Shown here: piece after piece, positions 20,156-33,900 of the stretch
How the letters are laid out: every line of letters starts with the position of its first letter
How positions within the stretch are numbered: the first letter of the stretch is position 1
NCBI GenBank assembly: GCA_958295665.1
Contig: OY282559.1
Location: 252,521,461 to 252,585,460, forward strand
Origin: Tipula vernalis
Taxonomy: Eukaryota > Arthropoda > Insecta > Diptera > Tipulidae
Reading direction: 5' to 3'
DNA length: 64,000 bases
Notes under the pieces: model-generated
What the model saw: the letters and a program-made list of their open reading frames with translations, nothing else
Database searches by the model: none
What the model was told of the DNA's origin: nothing
Made by a program: the position numbers and the translations under genes

Positions 20156-21028
20156 CTTATGTGAGTCTCATTTACGATCTAAAAAATACATTTCTTTATG
20201 AGTTTTAATTTCTCAGTCATCAAACCGGAATCGCGTTTCCTGAGTTTTTATACCTTTAGGTTTTTCTATACGAATAAAACTCATATGAGAAATTTGCCAT
20301 CTCGAACAGGAATTCGGGTGCAGGCTATAGCGACTGAATTGCTATTTATACTTTTGATTACTTTCTACATACACATATATGTATATATAGAAAGCAACCA
20401 TATTGTTAAGTATTAGCAAATTATACGCAATGCATATTAAATTCTTAATAATTTCAATTTTATTTTATTTACCACATAAATATGATTTCCGTTTCAAATA
20501 AATATAAGGTTCTTCCGCTATATAATTGAATAATTATTTGAGAATGAGAATTATGAAAAATTTGATTATTTTCCAGTCAATCTCATCAGGCTGTACAGAC
20601 TGAATTGCTATTAACACTTTTGATTACTTTCTATATATATTATGCAGTTAAGTATTAGCGAATTATACGCAATACATATTAAATTCTTAATAATTTCAAT
20701 TCTTGAAAAAAGGTACATAACCAGATAATTATTTTTTACGAAGAGCGAAATTATCAAGAATTTTGCAAGTTCAGCTCGATCTGAGTGAGAATTACGAAAA
20801 ATTGAATTATTTTCCAGTCAATCTATCAATTATATAATCTTGTTTAAAGAACTATTCGGAAAATTTTGATTTTTCAGTTCATTTTTTAATTTTATAACAT
20901 TATTTTTAATGATATTCAGATAAAGTTAAATAAACGAAAACAAAATTGAGGTGTGGCCAACATACAACTTTCTTTTACGAACAGAATCTGTATTTCTGCC
21001 AGAAATTTTAAAAAACTTATGAATCAAA
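20156..21028. repeat. Noncoding region with duplicated segments
   Basis: 20,323-20,459 and 20,589-20,701 are diverged direct repeats sharing 'gactgaattgctatt', 'cttttgattactttct' and 'attaaattcttaataatttc'. Blocks at 20,541-20,589 and 20,745-20,830 match the repeat at 955-1,104. Part of the text (GGAATTCGGGTGCAGGC at 20,310) resembles the edge of the foldback at 51,445-51,595. Confidence 0.55.
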
Positions 21029-21253
21029 CCGACCAACCGGCGCAGTGGTTAAAGCTGCGGCGGTTGGACCGGGAGGTACCGGGTTTGAATCCCTATGGGG
21101 GCGGGATGCAAAAATGATGTTTCATCATCTGATTACGATCGGTGATGAAGATGAACACATCTATGACTATGTAAAAGTTAACTGCGAAAGAGTTGGGAGT
21201 GCCTTGAGCCCCAGAAAAGATTGCCTAGATTAAAACCAAAAAAAAAAAAAAAA
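21029..21253 (+). mobile_element. tRNA-derived SINE, internally deleted copy
   Basis: The head contains a pol III A-box-like GGCGCAGTGG and a B-box-like GGTTTGAATCC (21,082-21,092). The tail is an A-run at 21,238-21,253. Compared with the copy at 58,379, about 130 bp of the body is missing. The flanks 'aaaaaacttatgaatcaa' and 'aaaaaacttactaagcaa' look like an old target duplication. The open frame across it is incidental. Confidence 0.8.
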
Positions 21254-24200
21254 CTTACTAAGCAAGTTTCTTATAAATTTAATTTGGAACATTTTGTACT
21301 TTATGTTTTTTTTATAAATCTTATATTTTTTGAGATATATGCCAATTTTCTGGTACCCGAAAGCTGCCAGTTATGCTTGGCCAATTTGCTGGGCAAATTT
21401 ACTGGGATCTCCCAATTTATGAGACTAGCAAATACCAATTCGAAACCCATTTTTTTTAACTCGGAGGGACTCCAAAACGGATAAACCCCCATTATTCTCA
21501 AGGTCGAAAATGTTTATGATTACTAAACTTTATTTTACCGTAACTTTATTTAAGCGTCTTATTAATCTTCTAAACGCTCGCACTTTAATTGGTTTTGTCT
21601 TTCGTGTACCCATCGGCTCTTTGGACAATGTCTAAAAATCTTGAAATATGAGCTAATGCTTTAAGATATGTAATTTTTACTAGCTATTTTTCAAAATTCT
21701 AGATATTACAAAACTCACTTCATGCAAATGCCATAAAACTTTCAAATAAACCGCGTAGAGATGTTAAGTCAATATACCACGGAACCATTTGCCTTTCAAG
21801 ATAAAATTGTTGTGGATCGAGGTCGAAACCTATTTAAATTGTTGAAATTGTTGAGACCTCTAAATTACATATCAAGCCTATATTTTCTTATTTTAAGTAA
21901 ACCTTTAAAATAAAAGCATCTTTTGAAATAAATGGTTCACCCTGCGACCTGTGTGCACCAAAAACTGGATTTGAGAATGTTTTTTAATGAATAAAAGAAA
22001 CACTACTCGCTTGAGAGTATTTTATCTGGGGGGAGGGGGGGGGGGGGAAGAGGGTGAATAAACAAATTTTCCAGAAAATTTTTCTTACCATCGAACTTTA
22101 AATTTTTGCTTTAGTACAAAATTGGTTAAACTCTAACTCGCACGGTAATTATATTGTGCGGAGAAGTATCATTTTCCGCCCGACTTTTAAATAAACACTG
22201 TCATCGAAAGTAGGTTCTTTACACAATCGTAGAAGAAATTGAACAAACTTATTACGTAATTAATTTTAATTAAGGCGTAATAAACAAATCGCGTAATTTC
22301 AATTCCAACAAATAAAACTGCGTCAAAGGTTAGTTAAATCTACATTACTCGTATGCTATTTGTACATATTGTATATTCATTTACGTAATTTTGAAGTTGA
22401 AACGATTTAATTTTTTTCTAGGAGTTCTTAAAGTCATAGTACAAATTGTAAAATGTAGTTTGTAAGATGTATGATTTATCTTTTAGACTAAACAATAAAA
22501 TGAAATTAATCAAGAAATTAGGTCACTATAAATAATTACTAATTAGTTTGCTAAATATTTGTTTCTAAAGCATTGATAAAAAACGTTTGAAACCGACACC
22601 ACGAGTAAAGCCAATTATAGTTCTCAGTAGTTTTAACTTGTTTAAATCATAAGTGGCATGTTATAATGACATTTTTTACAAAATTTACTAAGTTTTTTAA
22701 TTAATTGAAATTTGCGATAACCCCTATATCTAAAGTTATTTAGCGTTTTAAATACATAATTGTTTTAATCTCTTTATAGGAAAGCGCTTCTACTACAATT
22801 TTTTCCTTACGTCGCATAACTCATATCAAATCGTAAAATCGCATCGCAATTGTACAGTAATGACCTTTGAAGTATTTCTCGTACGTCTATTTTGAATTAA
22901 AAGTGCTCAGATGTGACTTCATAGTTATTGATAAGCTGGTGGCAAATACAATATTTATAGAATATTTCGAGAGAAAGAGAGGAAACATTTATTGATTCCA
23001 AATCGGAGTAATTAATGTGTATAAGTATGTACATATGGTATATGTATGTACCATGCTTTTCTTTACACGTGAACAATTTATAATTGCCCTAATGACATTA
23101 TTGCGGTTATAATATTTCATTCATATTCTACATATATTAGCTATACTGATGAATCGTGATAATTAAATTAAATTTGATTATCGTCTAAACAATGTATTTC
23201 TGTACTTGTATAGTTTATATTTGATTGTATCACTATATGTTTGCCAATTACTATGAATGATAAGCGACGCGTATTAAAGGTTTTTAACATAAATCTGCCA
23301 CCAAAATTTTCGGAGCGATAACCTAAAAATGACACTAGACATAGTCGTTTATTATACGTATATGCTTGCGCCTCTTCAAAAAATAACTTACAAAATTTAG
23401 ATAATAATAATATTTGAGTTCAACTTGAAATGTTTTGAGTATATACGATCCCGCTAATTTTGGATCACTTGAAAATTTAGAGTTGGAAATAACTAGATTT
23501 ATTAAATTAAACAAACATAATCAAAATCAAACTACAGGGTGGGCCATAATTAAGTGTTATGGAGCGATAAGTGCCAAAAGAGCGAGCAGAATTGCTTAAA
23601 TTGTTTTATAAGAATAAATCTTTGATTCTTTGCACTCAAATTCTCCTCACTCGTCACACTTTTGGGCAAAAGTGCCAGAGATGCTTCACAGCCAATCAAA
23701 AAATCAGTGCCTTCTTAAAATTTGAGTACCCCGAGCTAATAAAAAATTAGTGTCCTCAAAAATAGGAAATATGAAAATAAAATGTTAATTTAAAATTACA
23801 TATGTGCGAACAAATTTTTAATTTTTTGTATAATTTTTCTTATAAATGAATTAATTTAACTGTAAAATACTTTTCACGGCATTTCCTGGCGGCGAATTCA
23901 CCTATAATTTGAGAGTGATCAATAATTTCCAGGAGATCGGATTCTCAAATTATTCGATTTTCTTTATCCTAAAGATGATCTTTGACTAATTTGCCAATCA
24001 ATAAATTTCCTTTGTGAAAATTGATTTGTCATATAATAACATGTTTTATATGTAAACTTTCAATTAAACTTTTTTCCAGATCATCTGGATATTAACACAA
24101 AATTATCGCTTTTCCTGTACTAATTTAATTTTTGTATTTTTTTTAAATTAATTAAAATGTCAAATTATCCGAATCTAAAACCGAACCCAGTATTTTTTCT

Positions 24201-25499
24201 TCACTGAATAGTGAAGCCAAATCTGAATATGGCAGGGTTCGGGACTCTGATTTATTGATTTTTGCCATGAGATTGTATTAAAAAGCTTCAGTTACAATTA
24301 AAATATTCTGGCCCGTGGGAGTCACAGATTCCTAGTTATAATTAAACACAGTATTTTTCAATTGTGGAAATAAACTAGGTACATAATCTGTTTAGAAAAA
24401 CCTTTAACCTAAAATAATTTCTGTATATAATACAATATTGGAAGTATTCGGTAATTGATTGAATTGCTTATCTATAATTAATTATTTGTTACCGAATGAA
24501 TCCAATTACTGCTAAATTTTCATTTAATATATAAAATTGTCTCAATTACATATCACACTACTCACTGGTAGCATTGCAGTAACTCAAATGTCAATGGGCG
24601 CATTCACGTCTCCTATCATGTTGGCATTGAAAATCTACCGATGGGAAAAATAACATTAAACTATTAAAATTATTTTGAAAGTATCATGTGCGTTCAGGTC
24701 TCTATGCGTTTATTTTACTCAACTTGTTGCTAATAGTTAGCGGAGCTGAATACACTATACACCAAACGATAATCTTATATATACTATTTGAGCCACCATA
24801 TTATCAATAAAAAATAATCACCACGAAGAGGAATAGAAGGTAGCCTCTACTGGAGAATGGAAACAGGCTTAAAGTTTCGGTCAGAGATTTATTGTTGCAA
24901 GTACAAACAAAAAAAAAATAGGAAAATCATTTTTCAAGGCACATTACTCCCTTCATTAATTTGCAGCATTACACGATCATTCATACACATATATATTATC
25001 ATCATTACTGCATAATTCACAGATCCAGTACGTTCGTTTTTTGTATTAAAAGAAAATTTAAATACATTCTACCAAAGAGATATCAAGAGAAACGAAACTA
25101 AAGAAAAATTTTCATACAAGAATGAGGTTATGCTTAAGGTTATACAACCATATAACTCTAGTTATGTTTTTCCGATTTTATAAATGAAACAACGGACGAA
25201 CAGGAAATTTAAGGCAGAACGATTAGTTAAAAAATATTGTTGTTGTAACTGCTCGAAAAAACAAAAAATTTGTATTTGTTGGTGCTAAATCTGATTAAAT
25301 TTTTTATTCAGCTTCAGTACTCATGATATTCCATACTCTTTGATTCTACATAATGGATTCTCAGGACAAAGCATGTATTGCAATCATTTTAGATTTTTCC
25401 ATTAAAAAAATGTTCGGCACGGACGCTGGATGAAGGATTGTCTACAAAAACGAAAAACGTATTCACATGTGGTGCTGTTATTCAAAATGTATGTTCAAA
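21254..25499. other. Gene-free AT-rich DNA
   Basis: No convincing coding region. It contains a G-run at 22,028-22,047 (ggg-ggg-a-g13) and, at 23,533-23,552, TACAGGGTGGGCCATAATTA. The latter is a mariner-like terminal sequence that occurs inverted at 34,252-34,273. No transposase lies beside it. Confidence 0.55.
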
Positions 25500-25680
25500 T
25501 TGTAAGAGAATTTATCTGTATTAGTATGATTCGCTAGTACATAACGCACAGTACATTATGTATATATAGAATGTAAATTGTGGTATAATCAGTCCAGTCG
25601 CCGCGGCCTGATGAGAAGTAGTTTAATTTTTTCATATTCATAAGCTCATCAGTTTGAAACTGAATTAAATTCTCTTACAA
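25500..25680. mobile_element. MITE with TTGTAAGAGAATT ends, copy 1
   Basis: 181 bp bounded by TTGTAAGAGAATTTATC and the inverse ...AATTCTCTTACAA. It contains 'ccagtcgccgcggcctgatg', unusually GC-rich for the region. An inverted copy lies at 30,940-31,117. The 29 bp outside its right edge are also shared with that copy, so the duplicated unit exceeds the MITE on one side. Confidence 0.75.
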
Positions 25681-25734
25681 TCTTCGGAACATATTAAAAT
25701 CATATAAACTAAAGTTGTGAGAAATATGGCAATA

Positions 25735-26915
25735 TTGCTTCTATAATGTTGTCTGTTGAGGTTTCTGTGAAGCATGCAGCAAATATAAGCTTTCTCATAT
25801 TGATCTTCCTACTTTAAATAGGTTCAGCTTGACTTTTACAGTTGAAGCGAAGTTTCTGGGTCTCGTTTTGGATAGCAAATTAAATTGGAAACCTAATATT
25901 CTGGAAAGGGTAAAAAAAGCTACGGTAGCGCAATACTCTTGCAAAAATGCCATTGGGAAAGGATGGGGGCTGGAGCCCCACATCGTACATTGGCTTTATA
26001 CCGCAGTAGTCAGACCCATACTCTTGTATGGAGTAATAGTCTGGTGGCCTGCTCTGGACAAAACTTTCAACCAAAAGCTGTTGACAAAAGTTCAGAGAAC
26101 AATCTCTATGTGGATCAGTGGTGCACTGAGGAGCACATCCACTCAGGCACTAGAGACTCTGCTATTTTTGACTCCTCTAGATATCTTGGGGAAACAGTTG
26201 GCAGCTTGTACTGCCATATGGCTGAAATCCATCTCAATGTGGATCTGCAACAATATAGGAAATCTATTTTGTGCAACCCGACTATACTGTCCCGTCACTA
26301 TCTTTTGACACAAAGTTCCGGACTAGGATCCCATCCAGGGAGGGCTGGATGATGGATCAGTTTAACAAACATCCACATTTTATGGGTGCCAGGACATTTC
26401 ATAATTACAGGGATAATATAAACGCCGATGGACTGGATCGACGTGGCACAACGGACCATTTCTCAGAAAGCAGAAAGGATATTGAAATATCTCTTGCGGT
26501 ATGCAAACTACTGCTTCAGGAAGAAGCTAGCAAACTGACGAATGACAGATGGTCAAGTATCACCTCTTGTGTAATAACTCGGCAGGTCTGGCCAAAGTTG
26601 AACTTAGCGAGATCCAAACAGCTGATCTCAATTCAGCGAAGTCAGATCAGTGTGGTTGTTGGAGTGATTACGGGGCACTGTATCATAGGGAGGCATGCGA
26701 GTAGACTTGGTGTCTTCTCAAATGACTACTGTCGTAGTTGCGAGGGCGAAGAGGAGGAAGAGACAGTACTTCATCTTCTTTGTACCTGCCCTCGTCTGGC
26801 ACGAAATAGACTAAAGTTTCTAGGGGCACCCCTCTTCAAAGACCTGACGGACCTCTGTAGGATGGACGTCAGGAGTATCCAGCGCCTTGTTAACAGCTCA
26901 AAATGGTTCTTATGA
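25735..26915 (+). pseudogene. Non-LTR retrotransposon ORF2, C-terminal fragment
   Basis: 5'-truncated LINE. The reading starts late in the RT thumb (IDLPTLNRFSLTF, then AKFLGLVLDSKLNW), past the catalytic box. It continues with the connection region (RPILLYGVIVWWPAL) to about 26,308. A frame change near 26,300 leads to a shrunken RNase H end motif (about 26,380-26,445: GARTFHNYRDNINADGLDRRGT). A C-terminal Cys-rich motif follows (CRSCEGEEEEETVLHLLCTCP), and the stop is at 26,913-26,915. RNase H plus the C-terminal Cys motif fits the I/R1/LOA-type LINE groups. It is dead. Confidence 0.8.
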
Positions 26916-27024
26916 GTTGGAGGAAACAATTATTCGTGGTATGGCTACGGACCATGTTGGTGTCTTTGCCTGGTCCTTCCTATGAAATACTGGTAAAAGT
27001 TTGTAAAATGCAAACTTTTTTTTT
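26916..27024 (+). other. LINE 3' UTR and short A/T tail
   Basis: Noncoding tail after the ORF2 stop, fading into a T-rich run near 27,016 with no clean poly(A). Confidence 0.4.
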
Positions 27025-27842
27025 TAACCAGGATTTGTTGGGTTAAATAATTCTGGTATACTTTCATAAAGCTCGATAAAGTTTCGAAGAACTTTGGTAT
27101 GGTCACTGTTTATTTCGATAGATTCACCACACTGGGTATCTTTACTATTTATCTCCCTTAAAACTGACTCACTACAGTCGGAGAAATCCACACTTAATTC
27201 ACCATCCCTCTATCACACAATACAATATATCCTTAATTTTTATGATTTAATTATTCTTTTTAACGACGTATGTATAAACCAATATATTGTATATATTGTA
27301 TGTATTGTGTATTAATAAATGTTTTCATATATTTAAACACTTCAAATATTTATTAAAAAACTATATGTACTATATACATACATATATATTTACGAGTATG
27401 TAATTGGTTAGATAAAGCTTATTGAATTTAACAGATTAACCTCAAATTTTTAAGACAGTAGAAATAAAGTATTACATTATTATTAATAATGATTCGAAAT
27501 CAGAAAATCCGGATTTTCATCATTATCGACCATCATTCGTCAATACTTCAAGTTACACGATCAATATTAATCTCATTATCAGAAAGTAATGACATTATTA
27601 TTGACCGTGTATGTGGTGTGCCTTTTCCAAATTATTTTGCTCGTTTCTCTTTGTTTCAACTGAAACTGAACTTGAACTCGCCATTTTTTTTTTTGTTTAA
27701 TAGCAAGCAACCATTGATTCTCCTCGAAATTGTTCGGAATTTGTTTCGTTTTGAATTTTTATTAGTTTGTATTAAGCCTTTGGCAAGTTTGGCTTTAAAA
27801 TATAATTAATTAATAAAACTTTAATGTTGAATTAATATACCT
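27025..27842. other. AT-rich noncoding DNA
   Basis: Short frames only, none with recognisable sequence. TATATA-rich near 27,360-27,400. Confidence 0.5.
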
Positions 27843-28359
27843 GGGCCTAGATTCTGATCAAGTGACAAATGACAATTTTTTGTGACTTTGTACTAAAATT
27901 TTAACTGCTATAAAATGACAATATAGTTGTGAGTTCGAAAATGCGATTCTGATGAAGTGACTTTTTCAAAATCTCACAAGAAAAAAAATGACAAATTAAA
28001 CGAAATTGTCATTGATTTGGTTTTCCGTGACAAAAGTCAGCTGCATTTTTAAATAAAATATGTGTGAGTATATTTTGTTAATTTTTAATAATTCTTGTTA
28101 TAAATTTTAATTGTTTATATTTTAATTAAAATAAAACAATATTTTATCTATTTTTATATATATATATAATGTGTATGTAGCGTGTAATATCATTAAAATT
28201 AACCTTAAAATATAACTGCGGTAAACTAGAAATGTAACTGCTGTAAACTGCTGTTAATGTCATAACTCATTTCATCAGAATCGCAAATTTTCCGTGACAA
28301 TATTTTGTACTAATAACAAAATGTCACGAAAAATTGTCATTTCATCAGAATCTACCCCC
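27843..28359. mobile_element. MITE with GGGxxTAGATTCTGAT ends
   Basis: The left end reads GGGCCTAGATTCTGATCAAG then a 'gacaattttttgtgac' block. The right end, inverted, reads GGGGGTAGATTCTGATGAAA then 'tgacaatttttcgtgac'. A repeat of the end motif (GATTCTGATGAAGTGAC) occurs internally at about 27,951. Much of the interior reappears as a palindrome at 49,610-49,975. Confidence 0.75.
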
Positions 28360-28955
28360 TGGCTGTAAGTAATTATAAAATATACAATTTATAGGCAAAT
28401 AAATCAATACATATGTTTATTTAATATCTCTATTTAGAAATAAGTCGTAACGTTGTCGATATTTGTAAAAAATTATAAATTTTTGGAGAAGAAAAATTGT
28501 GCCGGGAATTAAAATGTATGTAAATCTTATATTTTGCTGAAGAAAAATTTAATAAATCATAGATTTATGTAAATAATAAATTGCCAATTTTTAATTATAC
28601 AAATTTAAAAAACATTAAATTTATTAGTTTTTAAACCTATTTGTGCATTCAATTTCTGTTTCTAATAATTACAATAAAAAATTCATAAAAGTAGAAGTAA
28701 TTTAGAAACATATTTGTTGAACATATATCTTTGGTTACCTTTTATCATACCTGTGAGCCGTGTCAACATTTAGTTTATAAATCTTTGATCTTGTCAAGCA
28801 TGAGAAGCAATTAAATAGTTTTAGTACAATAACTACTAAAATGCAGATAAGCGACTTTTGCTTTTTAGTACATACGTATCTCAATTTAATTATGGGTTAT
28901 TTATTGTGTGTTTTGTCAGTAAGTGGAATTCTAAATTGATTATTGATGAGATTCT
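28360..28955. other. AT-rich noncoding DNA
   Basis: Nothing recognised. Confidence 0.5.
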
Positions 28956-30370
28956 TGAATTTTGCCACATACTTTGGAACTTGGTTATTTCTTAACCGAT
29001 CATGATGAAATTCGACAAGTATACGATGGAAGTGGGACTCTACAATGATTTTTAGGTGAAGTTCTGGAACATGGCCAATTAAGATGCATTTTCAGATAAA
29101 CAAGTTATTTTTATTTATTTATTTATATTGACTTATTAATTTACATATATTTTGGTACACCCTATTTTGAGCATATGAGCTCATTCACAATAAAGTGTAC
29201 CAAAAATGGTGGATATTTGAAATAATTAAAAAATTGGCTTGTTGGTTCAGGAATTTTGGTTAACGCCAATTCCGGAACATCACCATTCACCTGAATCTCT
29301 TTCAGAAGCCCAAAAACATTAGAAAACATCATTCACACGAAGAAGATTTTATTAATCGGCTGATTTTCTTAAGTAGAGTACAATTTTATTCTTGAAGCAA
29401 GAGACATAAACTCTATCGAATTCGATTGAAAGTGATGTTAGAACATCCCACCCCAGGCTTATTGAGAGGATTGATTTTTTCATAATCAAGGTTTATCAGC
29501 TCGAAACGATACGGTCATTAATTCTCATATATTTTTCAGAATATTAATTTCATAAAATTTCAATGAATGTATACTGGAGTGCTGGGTTTAGAAATATCAC
29601 GTTCAATCTTAAAATGGACCTTTGAGATTCTGCATAATACTTTCTCTGGCAATTCTTTTATCGCAAATATTAAATCGCATGTATCACCGCATAAAGGTCT
29701 AAAATATGGCCAAGTAGGGTAGAACTTGCTAATTTCTTAACCGATTCTGGTGAAATTCGACGGGGATTCTATAATGATCGTTAAATGATGTTCAGGAATA
29801 TGGCCAATTAGGAAGGCACTCAGTTATTTCTTAACCGTTTATGATGAAATTCGATTTTTACGTTGTAATGAGATCCCCAAATGATTTTTATATTAAGCTC
29901 TGGAATATGGCCAACTAGGATAAAACTTGCCTATTTCCTAAGCAATTTTGATGAAATTCAACATGTACGATGGAAATAGGATTCTTAAATGAAATTTAAA
30001 GAAGTTCTGGAATATGGCCGATTCGACATGTGGGATTCTAAATTCGACATGTGGGATGAAAATTAGTTTCTGAAATGATATTTGGGAGAAGTTCTGGAAT
30101 ATGGCCTATTAGGAAGGAAATGGGATTCTAAAATGAAATTTCGAAGAAGCTCTGGAATATGACCAATTAGGAAGGAACTTGGTTGTTTCTTAACGGAGTT
30201 TTATGAAATTCGACATGTGGGATGAAAATGGGATTTTGAAATGATATTTGGAAGAAGTTCTGGAATATGGCCTATTAGGAAGGAAATGGGATTCTAAAAT
30301 GAAATTTCGAAGAAGCTCTGGAATATGGCCAATTAGGAAGGAACTCAACTAGTTCTCAACCATTTTGGTG
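28956..30370 (+). repeat. Tandem array of roughly 100-110-bp monomers
   Basis: Monomers share 'cttaaccgat', 'gatgaaattcgacatg', 'gggattctaaaatga' and 'agttctggaatatggccaat'. The 'ctggaatatggcc' core recurs near 29,061, 29,700, 29,795, 29,906, 30,008, 30,091, 30,156, 30,255 and 30,318. Spacing is about 100 bp at first, then a 163-bp two-monomer unit (about 30,050-30,212 and 30,213-30,375) repeated almost perfectly. Monomers between 29,100 and 29,690 are interrupted or too diverged to see. One lone relative lies at 12,405-12,475. Confidence 0.75.
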
Positions 30371-30611
30371 AATTTTGGTAACCGTGTAGTTAAATTATTG
30401 GAACTGATGATGGAAGAGCATTCCGAAACTAGTCTTCCAAAATATTATAATTATATATTGTTACGTTGAAAGTAATTTAGCTTGCTTTTTTAAAATAAAT
30501 TTTTAACAAGTAAAAACATTTTTTTTATCATTTTGGAATTTAAAATTTTTGTGATTGTGTTTTTAAAGTTTTTTAATAAAGTGAAGCTAATAGACTATTA
30601 ATATTTATTTT

Positions 30612-30718
<107 letters not shown>

Positions 30719-30939
30719 GTACAAAAGCCCCGTATGACTAAAAATGATTTTTAAAATCTTTATTCTAACTAGCAGTTTTGCTATTTTGCTAATTGCAATA
30801 CTTTAGCTTGAAATTACATCAAAACGAATACAATAATAGATTTTGTGCGCATTTGTAGGTGGCGTTATTACAAGGGTGAGTGATGAACACTTGAACCTGA
30901 AAGACGTATTTTTTATATGATTTTAATATGTTCCGAAGA

Positions 30940-31117
30940 TTGTAAGAGAATTCAATCCAGTTTCAAACTGATGAGCTTATGATTATGAAAAAATCAATCT
31001 TCTCATCAGGCCGCGGCGACTGGACTGATTATACCACAATTTACATTCTATATATACAGAATGCGCTGTGCGTTAAGTACTAGCGAATCATACTAATACA
31101 GATCAACTCTCTTACAA
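30940..31117. mobile_element. MITE with TTGTAAGAGAATT ends, copy 2 (inverted)
   Basis: Inverse of 25,500-25,680, including the GC-rich 'catcaggccgcggcgactgg' core. The 29 bp to its left are the inverse of those right of copy 1. Confidence 0.75.
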
Positions 31118-33900
31118 TTTTTCTTCTTCACGATATTCACACAGCTCTGTGTGTAAGCTAATTTTACTTTATTAATTTTTGTTGAATGTTAAGTAATTCA
31201 TGTAATTTAACGTATTTAACGATATTTAACGTATTTAAAGAAATTGAAATTTGCAGTGTGTGTATTATTAATAATTAAAATAAATTAAATTAATTAATTA
31301 TTAATATTTAATTAATAAAATTATTTCAGTGTTTAATGTGAATATTTGGGTAGTGTCTGTGAATTAATTTCGTTTTACAGTGCTTATGTGTTGTGGTTGC
31401 AGCGTGTGTTAATTATAATTAATTTAATTCAATTAAATGAATTGTTAATAATCAATTAATAAAATAGTATTAGTTTAGTGTTTTTTTAGTGAAATGAAGG
31501 TGTGTAGTGAGCATTTTAGGATCAACAAAGAAATATATGTTCGAAAAAAATCCTTATTAAATCTTATAACACATATACTGTAGTCTATGGACATACACAT
31601 ACATATGTATATGTGATATGAATTTGTGTAAATTTTATTGTTTATTTTTATTTTTAATCTATTTTAAATTAATTTATCTTATTACATTTTATTTTGTTAC
31701 TTGTTTATCCTATATTGGTGTGTGTGGTGTGCAAATGTGCAAATGTAACACTAGGTTTGGAATTGATGTGATGATAGGGGTGGGTTGGCTTCGGTGTTAT
31801 TGTTTCCAAGTGGATGGTTTTTGTTAGTTTCTGTGTATGGAAATTGAGAAACTAAAGATTAAGATGAAAGAAATTATTAATTTCTTTATTATTTGAAGAT
31901 TGAAATTTCTTCTTCTTAGCTTCAAAACAATTTAAGGTTACAAAATTCATTCCGCAAGTTATATTGCTTTAAATATAAAATCTTAAGTTTTGGTTGTCGT
32001 TGCCTTTGTTTACATGTAATTTGAATCCAATTGATTTCATTTAAACACTAATTTATAGTTGTTTCAGATATTAAGTTTCATTCTAATTAAACTTAAACAT
32101 TTTAGCAGTTAGAAGAAGTACATATGTATGCCGGTTTCCAGTTATAGATTTAAATTTAAATTTTAATGTGATGGGGTTATTTGGCTGGAATGGTTTTACG
32201 TATTATGTGGTTATATGTATTAATTCTAATTACATTATTGGTTAATTAAAAATTTATAATTTATTTAAGGATTTGGTTATAATTCTAATTAACTTGTAAT
32301 TTTTTTTTAATTTGAGGATCAAAACTCCTCGGGAGGGTTCAAATTATTAAATTTAGATTTTTAATTTAATTAAAAAATTGCTTATTTAAAGGGTTAGAGG
32401 TATGGTCTCATATATTTATACTAATTATACTACATAGACACTAATTTATAATTTATTTCAGAAATTAAATTCTAATTTAACTTAAATATTAATCATGTTA
32501 ATAGAAGGAAGGTGGTGTTTCATTATTAATGCTGAATTTTAACTTATAATTCAAATTGTTTGTTTAGTTGGAACTGGCCTCAAGAGGCACTGAGAAGCAG
32601 AAAATGAACTGGTAGTTAGAAATTGTGTTGTCCTGTGCTAACTTATTTTACTTTACTATATGTATTTATTACTAACAAATTTTACTGATTAGTTTAAACT
32701 GTTGTATTTTTGGAATTAAATAAAATTCTTGTGTTGGGATTTAACTGATAATACGAAGCGGATTGGATATGTTGGAGTTTTCAGATGAGAAGCTGAGTGC
32801 GGTTTCATTGATTATTTATTAGTACAAATTATTTAAATATTTATTATTGGATTTTAAGTTTCAGAGTGGTGAAGTCGACGGGGTTTGTTTTAGTTTTAAT
32901 TATTATTTATTTATTATAACTTTAAGATATAAGTACTTAATATGTTTCAAATCAATAAGATTCGTTCGGCTTTTTATAGACAAAATATATTCAAAATAAG
33001 AGGCCAATCATTTATAAATATATCTACCAGAAAAAGTAGAAATATCAAAATCCCACCCGTACTTTAACCCGAGGTCAATACAAAGTGTATCGACTCCAAA
33101 AAGAGGTCTTAATATGGCTTAATAGGCAACTAATTATTTAATTTTGATTTTGGTGGTAGTTCTGGATTTAGCTAATTAATTTGTCATACTATGGTACAAA
33201 TAATGATATACTAATGTTGATTTATATCTAAATTATTTAATTTAATCTAGTAAGAAAGTATGTGTTATTATTTAATTTTTAATTATTTGGCAGTGGGTGT
33301 TTTTAGTTTTTTAGTTTCAAATATTAAAAAAAAAAAAAAAATTAGTATTTAAATTCATAATTTAGAATTAAAATATTATGCAAGCACTAGCTGAGGAAAT
33401 AGCGAGAAGGTTGGGGTAGCTGGTCTAATTCTGGTTTTATATCCTACTTAGGTTAATTTATCCGTAGTACAAAAAGATTAATTTAGAATTTATTTTAAAT
33501 TTAGGAAATCTTTGAAAAACCTGAAACAACTTTCCAGGAACCTGAGCAGAAAATGAACTTGAAATTGTGTTGTCTTGTGATAAATTATTTACTAAAAATA
33601 TATTATTAACAACTTAGGTATCTGGAACCGGGTTGATCTTTTGTTACTAACTTACCTTTCCTTTTCCTCGGTTTTGTTGTGTGTAAAAGGGTGTACGGTG
33701 GGCCCGGCGTATCCGGGAAACTTGCCTAAGGCTTGGTTGTAGGTGGCATTATTACGAGATGAAAAGTATTAAAATAATACTAGCACCATAAGAGTATAAG
33801 TATAACCGTTTATTCTATCAACACAATTCATGAATAAAATATAAAATAAATCATTTTAATACTTTAATAATGGCGCCCGGTCTAAGCCCTTTTAGCCCTA
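31118..33900. other. AT-rich noncoding DNA, low complexity
   Basis: Dominated by 'aattaattta'-type text. The short open frame at 31,618-31,827 is hydrophobic and low complexity, with no recognisable similarity. A pair of direct repeats (TGTAGGTGGCGTTATTAC at 30,854 and TGTAGGTGGCATTATTAC at 33,738) flanks this area. Confidence 0.5.

Noticed and set aside
30854..33755. Direct repeats TGTAGGTGGCRTTATTAC bounding 2.9 kb
   Set aside because: Only about 18 bp match and neither side shows LTR or element structure; could be chance copies of a short motif.
33765..33890. Possible LTR end plus primer site: 11-bp inverted AGTATTAAAAT (33,765 and 33,853) followed by TGGCGCCCGG at 33,871
   Set aside because: TGGCGCC resembles a tRNA-Lys primer site, but there is no second LTR, no coding sequence and the 100-bp 'LTR' is too short to trust.
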